Of a DNA stretch of 64,000 nucleotides, positions 36,086 to 46,069 are shown piece after piece; the first letter of the stretch is position 1, and every line of letters begins with the position of its first letter. The translations under genes and the position numbers were made by a program. The notes under the pieces are model-generated. The model was not told the origin of the DNA. It worked only from the letters and a program-made list of their open reading frames with translations, and did no database searches. Where the stretch lies: contig NZ_JPLZ01000008.1 of NCBI RefSeq assembly GCF_000735135.1, positions 1 to 64,000 of the forward strand. Direction: 5' to 3'. Origin of the DNA: Chryseobacterium sp. FH1. Lineage in GTDB: Bacteria > Bacteroidota > Bacteroidia > Flavobacteriales > Weeksellaceae.

Positions 36086-39000
36086 ATGAAATTTAAATTT
36101 TATATTTTCGCTCTTTGCGTTTTCTCTGTATTTGGCTATTCTCAAAAGATCAATCTTGCCTGGGATGGTTATAAGGAAATGGACTATGGAACTCAAAAAG
36201 TGACCTATCCTTTTTTCACCAATCACAATTATCAAGTAGAAGGCAATACAATCTTGGCCAGCCTGAATATCAAGACCAATAATCAGATTACCTTAGATCA
36301 ATTTGTTTGGGAAACTCTTCCTGCGAAAGACATTCAAGATCTGAAAATCAATTCCCTTCCCAGCAAACCGCAAACCAGTGTTTATTATTTCTTTAATGAA
36401 GCTGAAAAAGCAGAAAGTGCCAACATCACTGTCGAAACTTTAAAAGTGGAGAACAATAAAATCTATAAATTAGTTTCATTTAACATTAATCAAACCAGTG
36501 AAAAAAGTTCTACTCAATTTAAAGGTTCTAATAAATATGGTAGCTCTGAAAACCCATTAAAATCTGGCACATTCTACAAGATAAAAGTAGACAAATCTGG
36601 TATCTTCAAAATTACTAAACAATTTTTGCAACAAAATGGTATCAACGTAGCCAATATCAACCCAAAAAATTTCAGAATTTATGGTAACGGCGGATTGATG
36701 TTGCCAGAGCACAACCAGGATGGCCGATATGATGCTTTACAGGAAGACGCAATCCAAGTGATAGGTGAGGAAGACGGGGTTTGGAACGATAATGATTATG
36801 CACTTTTTTACGCACAAGGTCCCAATGGCTACAATCTTTATGATCTTGGAAACGGAAATGGTCATAAAAGAACCGACAACAGGGATAATGATGATGCTAT
36901 GAACAATGTGGTCAACCTTTATGAGGATTTTTCATTTTACTTTATCAACTTTGATATTGGACCGGGAAAAAGAGTTCAAACCGTGGACCGGAATTTACCA
37001 TCGGCTTTGATCAACCGATACGATGATTATCAAGTTATAAATGAAGAAAAATTTAACCTAGAAAAACTGGGAAGAATCTGGACTGGAGATGTTATTTCTG
37101 GCACAAGAGAAATCACCTTCACAACAAGAAGCCCAATGCGAGCAGATGACGCTGTAAAATTCAGAACGCGGGTCATTGCACACGATGCACAATCCGCAAA
37201 AGTGACAATGGACGTCAATGGCTCTAGAAACGAATCAACTTTAGCCTCTAATTCGGAAGGTTACGTTCGATTGACCCATCAAGGAACATTATTCAACCAA
37301 ACCAGCAATACTTTAAAATTCAACTACATAAGCACCATCAGTGCTAATCCTAATGCGACTTTTTACTTTGATTATGCCGAAGCGCAATACAAAGAAGATT
37401 TGAGTTTCAACAATACGCAGATGAACTTCCGTGACTTTGAGATAGTAGAAGGAAGCAATGACTTGTACGGTTTTTCTATTGCCAACGCCACTGGTATTGA
37501 TCAAGTTTGGGATGTCTCTGATGTGACTACGCCGAAAAGGATGACAAATAAAAATAGCCAAAACTCAGTTTTCAATTTTGGATATTTGGCCGATAGTGGA
37601 TTTTTCAATAATGAGTTTACAGCTTTCAGAAATGACTCTGGTTTTTCTCCCCTTTTCGTAGGCAAAATCGACAATCAAGACCTTTCTGCACTTAGAAGTG
37701 TTGATTACCTAATTATTACACAACCCTCGTTTATCAGTCAGGCACAAAGACTAGCAAGCTATCATCAATCTAAAAATGGCTATAATGTACAGGTTGTAGA
37801 TGTGAACAAGATCTATAACGAGTTCAGCAGTGGAAGTAAAGATATTACAGCGATAAGAGATTTCGTAACCAAATTGAACACACCAGCTGGTTCCTTAAAA
37901 TATGTATTGTTGTTGGGAGATACCTCTTATGACTTCAAAAACAGAATACCGAACAATTCAGATATCATTCCTAGTTACCAAAGTGCGGCTAGTGCAGACT
38001 TGGAGAACTCATATGTGACTGATGATTACTTTGTAATGACTAAGCCTCAATCAGAAAAGTTCTTGTATCAAATACTTCCTGATCTTCCGATTGGAAGATT
38101 GCCAGCCGCAAACATACAGGAAGCTAAAACAATGATAGACAAAACATTGTCTTACTACAATGCTCTCCCAGGACAATCTTCGCCTTTCGGAGAATGGAGA
38201 ATGAAACTGAATTTTGTAGCAGATGATGATTTTGAAGGAAGCGGACCGAAAAGAGCTGATGGCACAGACATACCTGGCCCTTTCCATTTCCTTGTAGATT
38301 ACGCCATTAAGAGTAATTTTGAAACAAATACAGACAAACCAGAATATAACATTAGAAAATTATATTTAGACGCATTCCCAGCAGTTACAAGTGCAGGTGG
38401 GCAGAGATTCCCTCAGATCAACCAAGCGATTACAAATGATGTAGGAAACAGCTTGTACCTATTCTATTTTGGACATGGAGGTATCAATGGTTGGGCTCAA
38501 GAAAGAGTTTTAACGTCTACTGAAGTTCAAGGTTTTAATAATTTCACTTCTGTATATAGCAGATTTCCTGTTGTTTCCACCATTACTTGTGAGTTTACAC
38601 TATGGGACGAGCCATCCACATTTTCTGTCGGGGAACAAGTGATAAAACATCCTACAGGAGGAGCTGCGACCATGATTACTTCAAGTCGCAAAATATCAGT
38701 AGATTACGGTAGAAAATTCACGACTCTTTTAACAGACCATATCTTCAAACTTTATGGTGATGAATTTATATCATTGGGAGATGCCCATCTTCTTGCAAGG
38801 AAACAATATTACTATTATCCTACAATCGGATATGGACAATCTTCACAGCCTTTGCGAGTTAACTTCCTAGGAGATCCCGCAATGAAGCTTAGCAGACCAA
38901 AACGATTACTGAAAATAGATGAAGTAGAAACGCCAGTTCCTGGAAAAATCAGAGCTTTGGATTTTGTAAAAATTAAAGGTCATGTAAATAAAGCAGATGG

Positions 39001-40057
39001 AACTTTAGACAACACTTTTAATGGACGCGTGGTTATTAATATTTTTGACAAGAAAATTAAAAAGACAACTTTAAATAATGACAATCATCCTGCACTAAAT
39101 AATAAATTGACTTTTGACGAAGAACCAAGTGCCATTGTAAAAGCTTCTGGAACTGTTATTAATGGAAATTACACCGTTGAGTTTTACGTTCCTAAAGACA
39201 TCAATTATGAAGTTGGAAACGGAAGAATCCTTGCTTACGCTGATAACTTCAGCAGAACAAGTCCAAATCCAGATGCATACGACGTTTTCACAAACCAAGT
39301 GCAATCTGTTGGTGATATCAACCCAGACGGAATCAACGATTCTGAACCACCAGCTGTAAATCTCTATATGAACAACACCAACTTCGCAAACGGTGGCATC
39401 ACAGATCAAAATCCAGTATTATTAGCCTGCGTAAGAGATAATATGGGAATCAACTCCACAGGTGCCGGCATTGGACACGACATCACCTTTGTTTTGGACG
39501 GCGATGTGATCAATACCACAGCAATCAATGATTATTATTCTTCTGGAGACGGCAATGGTTGTACAAGCGATTTGCAGGATTACCAAAAAGGATCTGTGAC
39601 TTTCCCTCTCCGAAGTCTTTCACCAGGTGAGCATCAATTGGTTTTTAAAGTTTGGGACATCAACAATAATTCTACCAGCTCTACGTTAAACTTTGTAGTA
39701 AAAGACGAATCCGAGAAAAAACTGACAGTCAACAGACTGCTGAACTGGCCAAATCCTTTTACCAACAAGACTTACGTTCAGTTTGAGCACAATTGTGATG
39801 ATGCCTTGGATGTGAATGTTCAAATCTACACCATCACTGGAAAAATAGTGAGAACATTGACGACAAGCGTATCAGCAGAACCTTTCCTACAAGGCTTTAG
39901 AACACCAAGACAAGCCATAGAATGGGACGGAAAAGATGATTTTGGTGACACTGTTGCAAAAGGTACTTATATTTTTAAGATATTTGCACGCAGCCAAAAT
40001 CAGGAGAAATGTTCCGGAAGCGCTACAGCTGTTGAAAAAATGGTATTATTAAAATAA
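36086..40057 (+). CDS. porU: T9SS C-terminal signal peptidase/sortase PorU
   Basis: The protein has 1323 residues from ATG 36086 (the TTG just before is in frame but unneeded). A signal peptide (FALCVFSVFGYSQ) precedes a long N-terminal region and the gingipain-like C25 peptidase domain with His797 (YFGHGGINGW) and Cys835 (STITCEFTLWDEP), the expected dyad. The C-terminus has an Ig-like region and a retained sorting-tail-like segment (LLNWPNPFTNKTYVQFE..GTYIFKIFARS). PorU removes the sorting domain of T9SS cargo on the cell surface and attaches cargo to anionic LPS. It heads the porU-porV pair. Confidence 0.96.
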   Translation: MKFKFYIFALCVFSVFGYSQKINLAWDGYKEMDYGTQKVTYPFFTNHNYQVEGNTILASLNIKTNNQITLDQFVWETLPAKDIQDLKINSLPSKPQTSVYYFFNEAEKAESANITVETLKVENNKIYKLVSFNINQTSEKSSTQFKGSNKYGSSENPLKSGTFYKIKVDKSGIFKITKQFLQQNGINVANINPKNFRIYGNGGLMLPEHNQDGRYDALQEDAIQVIGEEDGVWNDNDYALFYAQGPNGYNLYDLGNGNGHKRTDNRDNDDAMNNVVNLYEDFSFYFINFDIGPGKRVQTVDRNLPSALINRYDDYQVINEEKFNLEKLGRIWTGDVISGTREITFTTRSPMRADDAVKFRTRVIAHDAQSAKVTMDVNGSRNESTLASNSEGYVRLTHQGTLFNQTSNTLKFNYISTISANPNATFYFDYAEAQYKEDLSFNNTQMNFRDFEIVEGSNDLYGFSIANATGIDQVWDVSDVTTPKRMTNKNSQNSVFNFGYLADSGFFNNEFTAFRNDSGFSPLFVGKIDNQDLSALRSVDYLIITQPSFISQAQRLASYHQSKNGYNVQVVDVNKIYNEFSSGSKDITAIRDFVTKLNTPAGSLKYVLLLGDTSYDFKNRIPNNSDIIPSYQSAASADLENSYVTDDYFVMTKPQSEKFLYQILPDLPIGRLPAANIQEAKTMIDKTLSYYNALPGQSSPFGEWRMKLNFVADDDFEGSGPKRADGTDIPGPFHFLVDYAIKSNFETNTDKPEYNIRKLYLDAFPAVTSAGGQRFPQINQAITNDVGNSLYLFYFGHGGINGWAQERVLTSTEVQGFNNFTSVYSRFPVVSTITCEFTLWDEPSTFSVGEQVIKHPTGGAATMITSSRKISVDYGRKFTTLLTDHIFKLYGDEFISLGDAHLLARKQYYYYPTIGYGQSSQPLRVNFLGDPAMKLSRPKRLLKIDEVETPVPGKIRALDFVKIKGHVNKADGTLDNTFNGRVVINIFDKKIKKTTLNNDNHPALNNKLTFDEEPSAIVKASGTVINGNYTVEFYVPKDINYEVGNGRILAYADNFSRTSPNPDAYDVFTNQVQSVGDINPDGINDSEPPAVNLYMNNTNFANGGITDQNPVLLACVRDNMGINSTGAGIGHDITFVLDGDVINTTAINDYYSSGDGNGCTSDLQDYQKGSVTFPLRSLSPGEHQLVFKVWDINNNSTSSTLNFVVKDESEKKLTVNRLLNWPNPFTNKTYVQFEHNCDDALDVNVQIYTITGKIVRTLTTSVSAEPFLQGFRTPRQAIEWDGKDDFGDTVAKGTYIFKIFARSQNQEKCSGSATAVEKMVLLK

Positions 40058-40102
40058 TAAAAACATCAATATATCGGTAAATTTTACCTTAAAAGAACAA
40101 AA

Positions 40103-41236
40103 ATGAATTTAACAAAAAGATTATTTCTTGGATTAGGATTAGGTGTGAGTGCCTTTGCTTTTTCTCAAAGTGGTGTTCAGCCCGTACTTACTGGTGCGCC
40201 ATTTCTAAGAATCTCTCCAGATGCAAGAGCAGGTGGTATGGGAGACCAGGGTGTTGTAACCTCTACAGATGTATTTTCTCAATTCTGGAATGCGGCAAAA
40301 TATCCGTTTGCTAAGACTTCATCTGGAGTCGGCGTAAGTTACACACCATACATGAGTAAGTTGACGAGTGATGTATTCTTACTTTACGGATCATTCTACA
40401 CTTTCATAGGCGATGAGGAGCGTTCTACTTTGAGTGCGAGTTTGTACTACTTCAATATGGGAGAAGTGAACTTGACAGAGCTAGATGCTGGTAACAACAT
40501 CCGTGACAACGGTACTGTAAAACCAAATGAATTCTCAATTGATTTGGCGTATGGTCTAAAGCTGACAGACAACTACTCTATGGCAGTGACTGGAAAATTT
40601 ATCCGTTCAGATTTCGGAAGTTTCAACTCAGACAGCAGTTTCAAACCTGCCAACACTTTTGCAGTAGATGTTTCAGGTTACTATATGTCTCCAAAACATG
40701 AGAGCATCAGTGGCTACGAAGGTCGTGTAAAAGGAGGTTGGGCCATTCAGAATTTGGGTCCAAAGTTAGATTACACAGGTGACGAGGAATCCAGATCTTA
40801 CCTTCCTACAATGGCAAGATTAGGTCTTGGATATGATTTGCTGATCGATGATATGAACCGTTTCAGCTTAAGTGGTGAAGCTTCGAAAATATTGGTTCCT
40901 GGTCCAGACGAAGTAACTGGTGAAGTTCCAAACGTAGGTCCAATTGCCGGAATCGGAAAATCTTTCAACAACAAGAAAAGCATTATGTTCAGTGGTGCAG
41001 CAGAGTATTCTTACGATGAGACTTTTGCTTTGAGAGCTGGATATTTTGCAGAAGCGCCAGAACAAGGAGCAAGACAATATGCCACTGTGGGTGTTGGTTT
41101 CAAATATGCATCTTTCGGATTGGATCTTTCTTACCTGATCAACACTTCAAAAATCAACACAGCGTTGGACAACACGCTTAGATTTGGTTTGACTTGGAAC
41201 ATCGGTAGCGAGACTTACAACGCACAAGATTATTAA
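40103..41236 (+). CDS. porV: T9SS outer-membrane protein PorV (LptO)
   Basis: The protein has 377 residues with a signal peptide (GLGVSAFAFSQ). The mature start GAPFLRISPDARAGGMGDQG followed by the FWN motif is the hallmark of PorV. The rest is a 14-strand FadL-like barrel that ends in an aromatic-rich C-terminus (FGLTWNIGSETYNAQDY). PorV binds the C-terminal domain of cargo and delivers it from the Sov (SprA) translocon to PorU. It follows porU after 45 bp and is closed by a terminator. Confidence 0.96.
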   Translation: MNLTKRLFLGLGLGVSAFAFSQSGVQPVLTGAPFLRISPDARAGGMGDQGVVTSTDVFSQFWNAAKYPFAKTSSGVGVSYTPYMSKLTSDVFLLYGSFYTFIGDEERSTLSASLYYFNMGEVNLTELDAGNNIRDNGTVKPNEFSIDLAYGLKLTDNYSMAVTGKFIRSDFGSFNSDSSFKPANTFAVDVSGYYMSPKHESISGYEGRVKGGWAIQNLGPKLDYTGDEESRSYLPTMARLGLGYDLLIDDMNRFSLSGEASKILVPGPDEVTGEVPNVGPIAGIGKSFNNKKSIMFSGAAEYSYDETFALRAGYFAEAPEQGARQYATVGVGFKYASFGLDLSYLINTSKINTALDNTLRFGLTWNIGSETYNAQDY

Positions 41237-41260
41237 TCCATAATCTCTTTAAATAAATTT

Positions 41261-41291
41261 TGCCAGAGCATTTCGCTTTGGCATTTTTTTT
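41261..41291 (+). terminator. porV terminator
   Basis: TGCCAGAGC (41261-41269) pairs with GCTTTGGCA (41275-41283) around a 5-nt loop and is followed by eight T, 25 bp after the porV stop. Confidence 0.9.
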
Positions 41292-41359
41292 TGATTGAAT
41301 TTAAAATTAACTTTACGTTTAATACCATCCTCATTATCTTTTTAAAACAATACTTTCTG

Positions 41360-41367
41360 TAAATTTG
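41360..41367 (+). promoter_or_regulatory. Promoter box of the FUSC gene
   Basis: TAAATTTG matches TAnnTTTG and ends only 4 bp before the ATG at 41372. The transcript would start at or within a base or two of the start codon, which suggests a leaderless mRNA. A -33 box is not evident. Confidence 0.45.
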
Positions 41368-41371
41368 TAAT

Positions 41372-43630
41372 ATGAACTACAGTTCCGAACTCAAAAAATT
41401 CCTCACCAGCCAATACATCTATTCCGGAGCAAGAATCGCTCTGGCGATCGTGATTCCAAGTATCATCTTGGCACAGTTTGGTTTGCTGAAGGAGTTTTTT
41501 CTGTTTCCACTCGGAACCAGTTTTGTAGGATTGACAGATCAGCCGGGACCATTTACAAGAAGAAGAAACACACTGCTACTATCAGTTTTCAGTTTCTTCC
41601 TCATTGCACTTCTCGCCAGCTTGCTCAAGGGATTTCCGATTGCCGTTTACATTCAGATCATCGCGTTTGGATTTTTCTTTTCGATGATTGGGGTTTATGG
41701 AATTAGATTGGCGACTTTCGGTTCTATTGCGCTTGTCGTGCTCAGTATCTTTATTGATGGACATCTCACGGGCGAAGATATTTTCAAAAGTTCTTTTATA
41801 TTTTTCCTTGGCTGTCTGTGGTTTTTTGTGATTTTCTTAATCGTCACGAGACTGCAACCTTACAAATTGGCCAGTCAAATTGTAGGCGAGAATTACCTCG
41901 AATTAGCAGATTACTTAAGGATCAAAGCAAAATATTACACCAAAAATCCCGACTTTAATGGACTTTTGAATCAATTGATCTCTCAACAGATCAAAATCAA
42001 AAACCACCAAGAAGACACAAGAGAAATTGTTTTCAAAACCAGACAGATCGTCAACGAATCTACGACGCAAAGTAGAATCTTGATGTTGATGTTTCTCAAT
42101 TCCATTGACCTCTACGACAAACTTTTGACGTCCGAAAATGATTACAAAAAGATGAATCACGCTTTCGGCGACACGACTTTGCTCCACAACATTCACGACT
42201 ATTTGCTGGCGATGGCAGATGAATTGACGAATCTCGGAATTTCGCTTCAAAGCGGCTTGACGTTCAGGCAAGTCACCAATTTTGATGAAGAACTGAAGAA
42301 GATCTACGATGAATTCTTCGAACACAGATCAAAGAAGTTTTCTTCCGAAACCTTGGAAGATTTTATAATGATGCGCCAGATCTTGATGCGAATCACAGAA
42401 ATCACAGACGAAGTCAACACGATTCTGAAAGTTCATTCACAAGACAAAAAACTCGCAAAAAGTTTATCTTCCGGGTTGGATTATTCCAAATTTCTACCAA
42501 AAGAAGAAAAACTGAATCTCAAAGTTTTAGTTTCCAATTTATCGCTTGACTCTGGACATTTTCGTCACGCGATCAGAGTTACAATTGCATTGTTGATCGG
42601 TTACATTGTTTCTCAATTTCAGATTCTTGGCATTGGACATTCGTACTGGATTCTCATTACCATTATCGCCATTTTGAAACCCGCTTATGCGACAACCAAA
42701 CACCGAAATCTCCTCCGACTTTTCGGAACCATTGCTGGCGGTGTGATTGCTTATATAATCTTGTATTTTGTAAAAGAACCTGGTGCAATTCTATTCATTC
42801 TTTTATTAAGTATGATCCTGTGTTTCAGTTTGTTGAAATCAAAATATTTTTGGGCAGTTTTTTTTATGACGATTTACATCTTCCTTTCTTTCAATTTCTT
42901 AAGACCTGGAAATGTCAATCTGATTTTCAAAGATCGAATTTTGGACACTTTGATTGGTGGCTCCGTGACTTTCTTGGTGGCATATTTCATTTTGCCAGTT
43001 TGGGAACACACACAGAATTTGGCTTTGATGAAAAAATCTTCCAAAAGTAATCTGGATTATTTCCGATTGGTAATGGATCAATTTCTGAAAACAGAAGTCG
43101 TGGATCAGGATTTCCGATTGAAAAGAAAAAATGCGATCATCGATTTGGCAAATCTTTCCGACAACTTCCAAAGGATGATTTCCGATCCGAAAAATCAACA
43201 GAGAAAATTGGAAACAGTTCATCAATTCGTAACCACAACGCATTTGATAACAGCCTACACAGCTTCATTATCTCAATATTCAAAATCCGGACACGACTTT
43301 CCCGAAATCGATCTTCAGAATTGGAAAATCAAGATTTCGGCAGAATTGTTACGAACCTCTTCCCTACTTTATCAAAAAGATCTGGACGAACAAATCAGAT
43401 TTGAAAGCCACATCAAACCAGAAGATCAAGTTGCCAATTTGTTAGAAAAAAGAAAAGCCGAATTGGAAAGCCAAGTGATTTCTAATGACCGAAATCCTTT
43501 TGCAATCAGCCATTTGACGGAAATCAAAAACATTCACGAACTTTTAGAATTAATCTATGATGTCGCCAAAGACCAGCGAAAAATCATCGAGGAATATTTG
43601 ATCTATCAATCTACAACGGCAAAACAGTAA
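41372..43630 (+). CDS. FUSC-family inner-membrane transporter (YccS/YhfK type)
   Basis: The protein has 752 residues with the YccS layout: a first set of membrane helices (IALAIVIPSIILAQFG, FSFFLIALLASLLKGFPIAV), a long soluble middle, then a second FUSC helix set (ALLIGYIVSQFQILGIGHSYWILITIIAILKPAYATTKHR and on) and a C-terminal soluble tail. The family resembles aromatic-acid exporters such as AaeB; the substrate is unknown. The 3' end overlaps the end of the convergent phosphopantetheinyl transferase gene by 25 bp. Confidence 0.88.
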   Translation: MNYSSELKKFLTSQYIYSGARIALAIVIPSIILAQFGLLKEFFLFPLGTSFVGLTDQPGPFTRRRNTLLLSVFSFFLIALLASLLKGFPIAVYIQIIAFGFFFSMIGVYGIRLATFGSIALVVLSIFIDGHLTGEDIFKSSFIFFLGCLWFFVIFLIVTRLQPYKLASQIVGENYLELADYLRIKAKYYTKNPDFNGLLNQLISQQIKIKNHQEDTREIVFKTRQIVNESTTQSRILMLMFLNSIDLYDKLLTSENDYKKMNHAFGDTTLLHNIHDYLLAMADELTNLGISLQSGLTFRQVTNFDEELKKIYDEFFEHRSKKFSSETLEDFIMMRQILMRITEITDEVNTILKVHSQDKKLAKSLSSGLDYSKFLPKEEKLNLKVLVSNLSLDSGHFRHAIRVTIALLIGYIVSQFQILGIGHSYWILITIIAILKPAYATTKHRNLLRLFGTIAGGVIAYIILYFVKEPGAILFILLLSMILCFSLLKSKYFWAVFFMTIYIFLSFNFLRPGNVNLIFKDRILDTLIGGSVTFLVAYFILPVWEHTQNLALMKKSSKSNLDYFRLVMDQFLKTEVVDQDFRLKRKNAIIDLANLSDNFQRMISDPKNQQRKLETVHQFVTTTHLITAYTASLSQYSKSGHDFPEIDLQNWKIKISAELLRTSSLLYQKDLDEQIRFESHIKPEDQVANLLEKRKAELESQVISNDRNPFAISHLTEIKNIHELLELIYDVAKDQRKIIEEYLIYQSTTAKQ

Positions 43631-44217
43631 TGATCAAAAAAGAAGATCTGAGCTTTGAAGAAATCTTCATTTTCCAGATCATACACTCGGCTTTTGACCG
43701 TAAACTGCTCTTGTAGTTCGAAAGGTAAAACGTCGTAATGTTTTTTCAATGACCAATGTTTGCTGTGATGGATTTTATATAATGCTTCTTTCACGCACCA
43801 AATCGCGGTAAGGAAATCCATTTCTTTAGAATTATCAATATAAAGATCTTCGTGCAGAACGAACTTGTGACGGATATTTTTGATCTTTTCCTTTCTTTTC
43901 TCAAGGTCGATTCCCACTTTTTTGGTGGAAATTGCTAACGCTGCCAACGGATAAGAATGGCTGATCGAAATGTGAAAATCCTGTGGAAATAGATAAGGTT
44001 CGCCGTTTTCTCTGTAAAGAATCTTGTGATCCGGAAGTAAGACTTTCAGCATTTTGCGTACCATCAACACCTCAGCAATTTTGTTGGGATGATAGCCCAG
44101 AATCTTATCTTGATTTTCTGGTTCCAACAAAAAATCAACATCCAGTTCTTCATCCTTGTCAAATTCCCAGATCAGGATTTTTGCAACATCATCGGAAAGA
44201 TCTTTGTAAAGTGGCAT
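43606..44217 (-). CDS. 4'-phosphopantetheinyl transferase
   Basis: The protein has 203 residues from ATG 44217, chosen because the earlier in-frame ATG at 44289 adds a hydrophobic non-conserved stretch. The Sfp-type signature is present: VGIDLEKRKEKI and WCVKEALYK, with the upstream ISISHSYPLAALAIS. It transfers the phosphopantetheine arm of CoA to a carrier protein. Which carrier is not shown; the fabF-like gene at the right edge is 20 kb away. The gene is convergent with the FUSC gene. Confidence 0.88.
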   Translation of the reverse strand: MPLYKDLSDDVAKILIWEFDKDEELDVDFLLEPENQDKILGYHPNKIAEVLMVRKMLKVLLPDHKILYRENGEPYLFPQDFHISISHSYPLAALAISTKKVGIDLEKRKEKIKNIRHKFVLHEDLYIDNSKEMDFLTAIWCVKEALYKIHHSKHWSLKKHYDVLPFELQEQFTVKSRVYDLENEDFFKAQIFFFDHYCFAVVD

Positions 44218-44342
44218 CAGCAATTTTTTGATGTGATAAAAGTAGTAAAAAGATATTGAAGTCAAAATCTCAAAAATTGGAGACCTCAACTTAAAAATTC
44301 CTTAAATTTTCAGATTTAAGATTTGGTTAACATTTAAGCAAG

Positions 44343-44350
44343 TAAATTTG
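44343..44350 (+). promoter_or_regulatory. Promoter box of a small membrane-protein gene
   Basis: TAAATTTG matches TAnnTTTG and lies 9 bp before ATG 44360. A TTG codon at 44348 falls inside it and cannot be the start. Confidence 0.5.
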
Positions 44351-44359
44351 CATCATCGA

Positions 44360-44737
44360 ATGAAAAAAAGTATCATATATCTATTGATGGGAATTTTTCT
44401 GCTATTCTTGGCAGAAAAGAATCAATCTATTGATTTCCAGCAAGATGTAACGACTCAAAATATCTCTTTTAACTTTCTTTCATTTGCGAAAAAACACCAC
44501 CTCAATCATTCCTTAGAAAAAGCTTCTTTCCAGCAGATCAGTGATTCGCTTGACTCTCCGGAAGAAATGGATCTCAGTTTTTCCAATTCCTTGGATGCGA
44601 TTGCAGTGCTTGCTGTTTTTGGTTTGGGTTACTTATTCCACGCCTTTTTCAAACGTACAAAACAGAAATTCCACGAGCCAGAAACCATTATCTACTCTGT
44701 CAAAAGGTTTATTATGCTCCGTTCTATCCGTATTTAA
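44360..44737 (+). CDS. Small membrane protein of unknown function
   Basis: The protein has 125 residues starting at ATG 44360. The N-terminus is a signal-like helix (IIYLLMGIFLLFLAEKNQ), and a second helix lies in the middle (ALDAIAVLAVFGLGYLFHAFF region). The C-terminus is basic. I recognise no family. It precedes the RND adaptor gene on the same strand by 149 bp, where a separate promoter is present, so a link to the efflux operon is uncertain. Confidence 0.6.
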   Translation: MKKSIIYLLMGIFLLFLAEKNQSIDFQQDVTTQNISFNFLSFAKKHHLNHSLEKASFQQISDSLDSPEEMDLSFSNSLDAIAVLAVFGLGYLFHAFFKRTKQKFHEPETIIYSVKRFIMLRSIRI

Positions 44738-44797
44738 AATTCACTTGTTCAAAAACATTCTTACCCTTATTCCAAAGCGGTAACATTCCTCGTTGTT

Positions 44798-44830
44798 TTT
44801 GAAATTTCACCGATTCAAATATTTCATTTG
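44798..44830 (+). promoter_or_regulatory. Possible promoter of the RND efflux operon
   Basis: TTTG at 44798-44801 and TTCATTTG at 44823-44830 (one mismatch to TAnnTTTG) are 21 bp apart. The transcript would start about 50 nt before the adaptor ATG. Confidence 0.35.
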
Positions 44831-44886
44831 AGATTAATGATTCTTTGTGAGCATTAATCCAATCCTTAATTAAAAAAATAAAAATT

Positions 44887-45972
44887 ATGATCAAAAGAGT
44901 CACGTTTTCTGTTGCTCTCAGCACTTTGCTGATTATCTTTAGCTGTAAAGACAAAAAAGAAGAGAAAGAAGAAACCGCCGTTTATCCAGTAACATCGGCA
45001 GTAAAAATAGATACAGTTGTCACGAAAGATTACGTCGCACAGATTCAATCTTTGAAAAACATAGAAATCCGAGCTCAGGAAAAAGGTTTCCTAGAAAAGA
45101 TCTTCGTGGATGAAGGTCAGTTCGTACAAGCTGGACAAACGCTTTTCAGAATTATGCCACAAATCTATCAGGCAGAATTCATGAAAGCCCAAGCCGAAGT
45201 GGAACAGGCGAAAATAGAGTTGCAAAATTCAAGCACTTTGGCAAGCAATAACATCGTTTCGAAAAATGAAAGAGCTATGTCCAAAGCAAAATTGGACGCG
45301 GCAAACGCCGAAGCAAAACTGGCACAAATCCATCTCAACTTCACAACGATCAAAGCGCCGTTCTCTGGTTATATCAACAGAATTCCGCTAAAATTAGGAA
45401 GCCTGATTGCGGAAGGTGATTTATTGACAAGCTTGTCAGACAACACTGGAATCTATGCTTACTTCAATGTTTCTGAGCCGGAATACATTAATTATCAAAC
45501 ACATGCTGCAGAAAGAGAAAACAACCAGGTTTCCCTACTGATGGCGAACGGCGAACTGCTTCCGGTCAAAGGAACAATCGCCAATATCGAGGGTGAATTT
45601 GATAACGAGACAGGAAATATCGCTTTCCGAGCCAAATTCCCAAATCCAAATCAATTACTCAGAAATGGTGAAACGGGAAAAGTGCAAATGACAGTTCCTC
45701 TGAAAAATGCTTTGATTATTCCTCAAAAAGCAACTTATGAAATCCAAGATCAAGTCTATGTTTTCTTGGTTGACAAGAATGGAAAAGTAAGTTCGAAAAA
45801 TATCAAAGTCGCCTACTCGCTTCCCGATACTTATGTCGTTTCTGAAGGCTTGACTGAAAATGACAAATTCCTACTGGAAGGCGTCCAAAAAGTGAAGGAT
45901 GATCAAAATGTGAAGACGAAATTCCAAGATCCGAAGAAAGTCTTATCATCATTAAGATTACAAGCCAACTAA
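44887..45972 (+). CDS. RND efflux periplasmic adaptor lipoprotein (AcrA-like)
   Basis: The protein has 361 residues with a lipobox (LLIIFSC, Cys20). The HlyD_D23 adaptor layout is complete: EIRAQEKGFLEKIFVDEGQF and VQAGQTLFRIM for the first lipoyl half, a short alpha hairpin (about 85-145), ITLKAPFSGYI-like second half (FTTIKAPFSGYINRIPLKLG), then a beta-barrel and membrane-proximal domain. It links the RND pump to the outer-membrane channel. It is the first gene of a three-gene operon. Confidence 0.92.
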   Translation: MIKRVTFSVALSTLLIIFSCKDKKEEKEETAVYPVTSAVKIDTVVTKDYVAQIQSLKNIEIRAQEKGFLEKIFVDEGQFVQAGQTLFRIMPQIYQAEFMKAQAEVEQAKIELQNSSTLASNNIVSKNERAMSKAKLDAANAEAKLAQIHLNFTTIKAPFSGYINRIPLKLGSLIAEGDLLTSLSDNTGIYAYFNVSEPEYINYQTHAAERENNQVSLLMANGELLPVKGTIANIEGEFDNETGNIAFRAKFPNPNQLLRNGETGKVQMTVPLKNALIIPQKATYEIQDQVYVFLVDKNGKVSSKNIKVAYSLPDTYVVSEGLTENDKFLLEGVQKVKDDQNVKTKFQDPKKVLSSLRLQAN

Positions 45973-46069
45973 GATATAAATGATAAATGATGATCGATAA
46001 ATGATTTCGATAGAGAAACCTCTATTATCTATTCGTCTATCATCTATTATCTAAAAGAATATTAGAATT

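Noticed and set aside
44541-44783. An 80-codon plus-strand frame inside the small membrane protein gene
   Set aside because: It is out of frame with the better-supported gene and has no start signal of its own.
46010-46025. A small hairpin (ATAGAG/CTCTAT) between the RND adaptor and pump genes
   Set aside because: It has only six pairs and no T run, and the genes clearly form one operon; at most it tunes expression.
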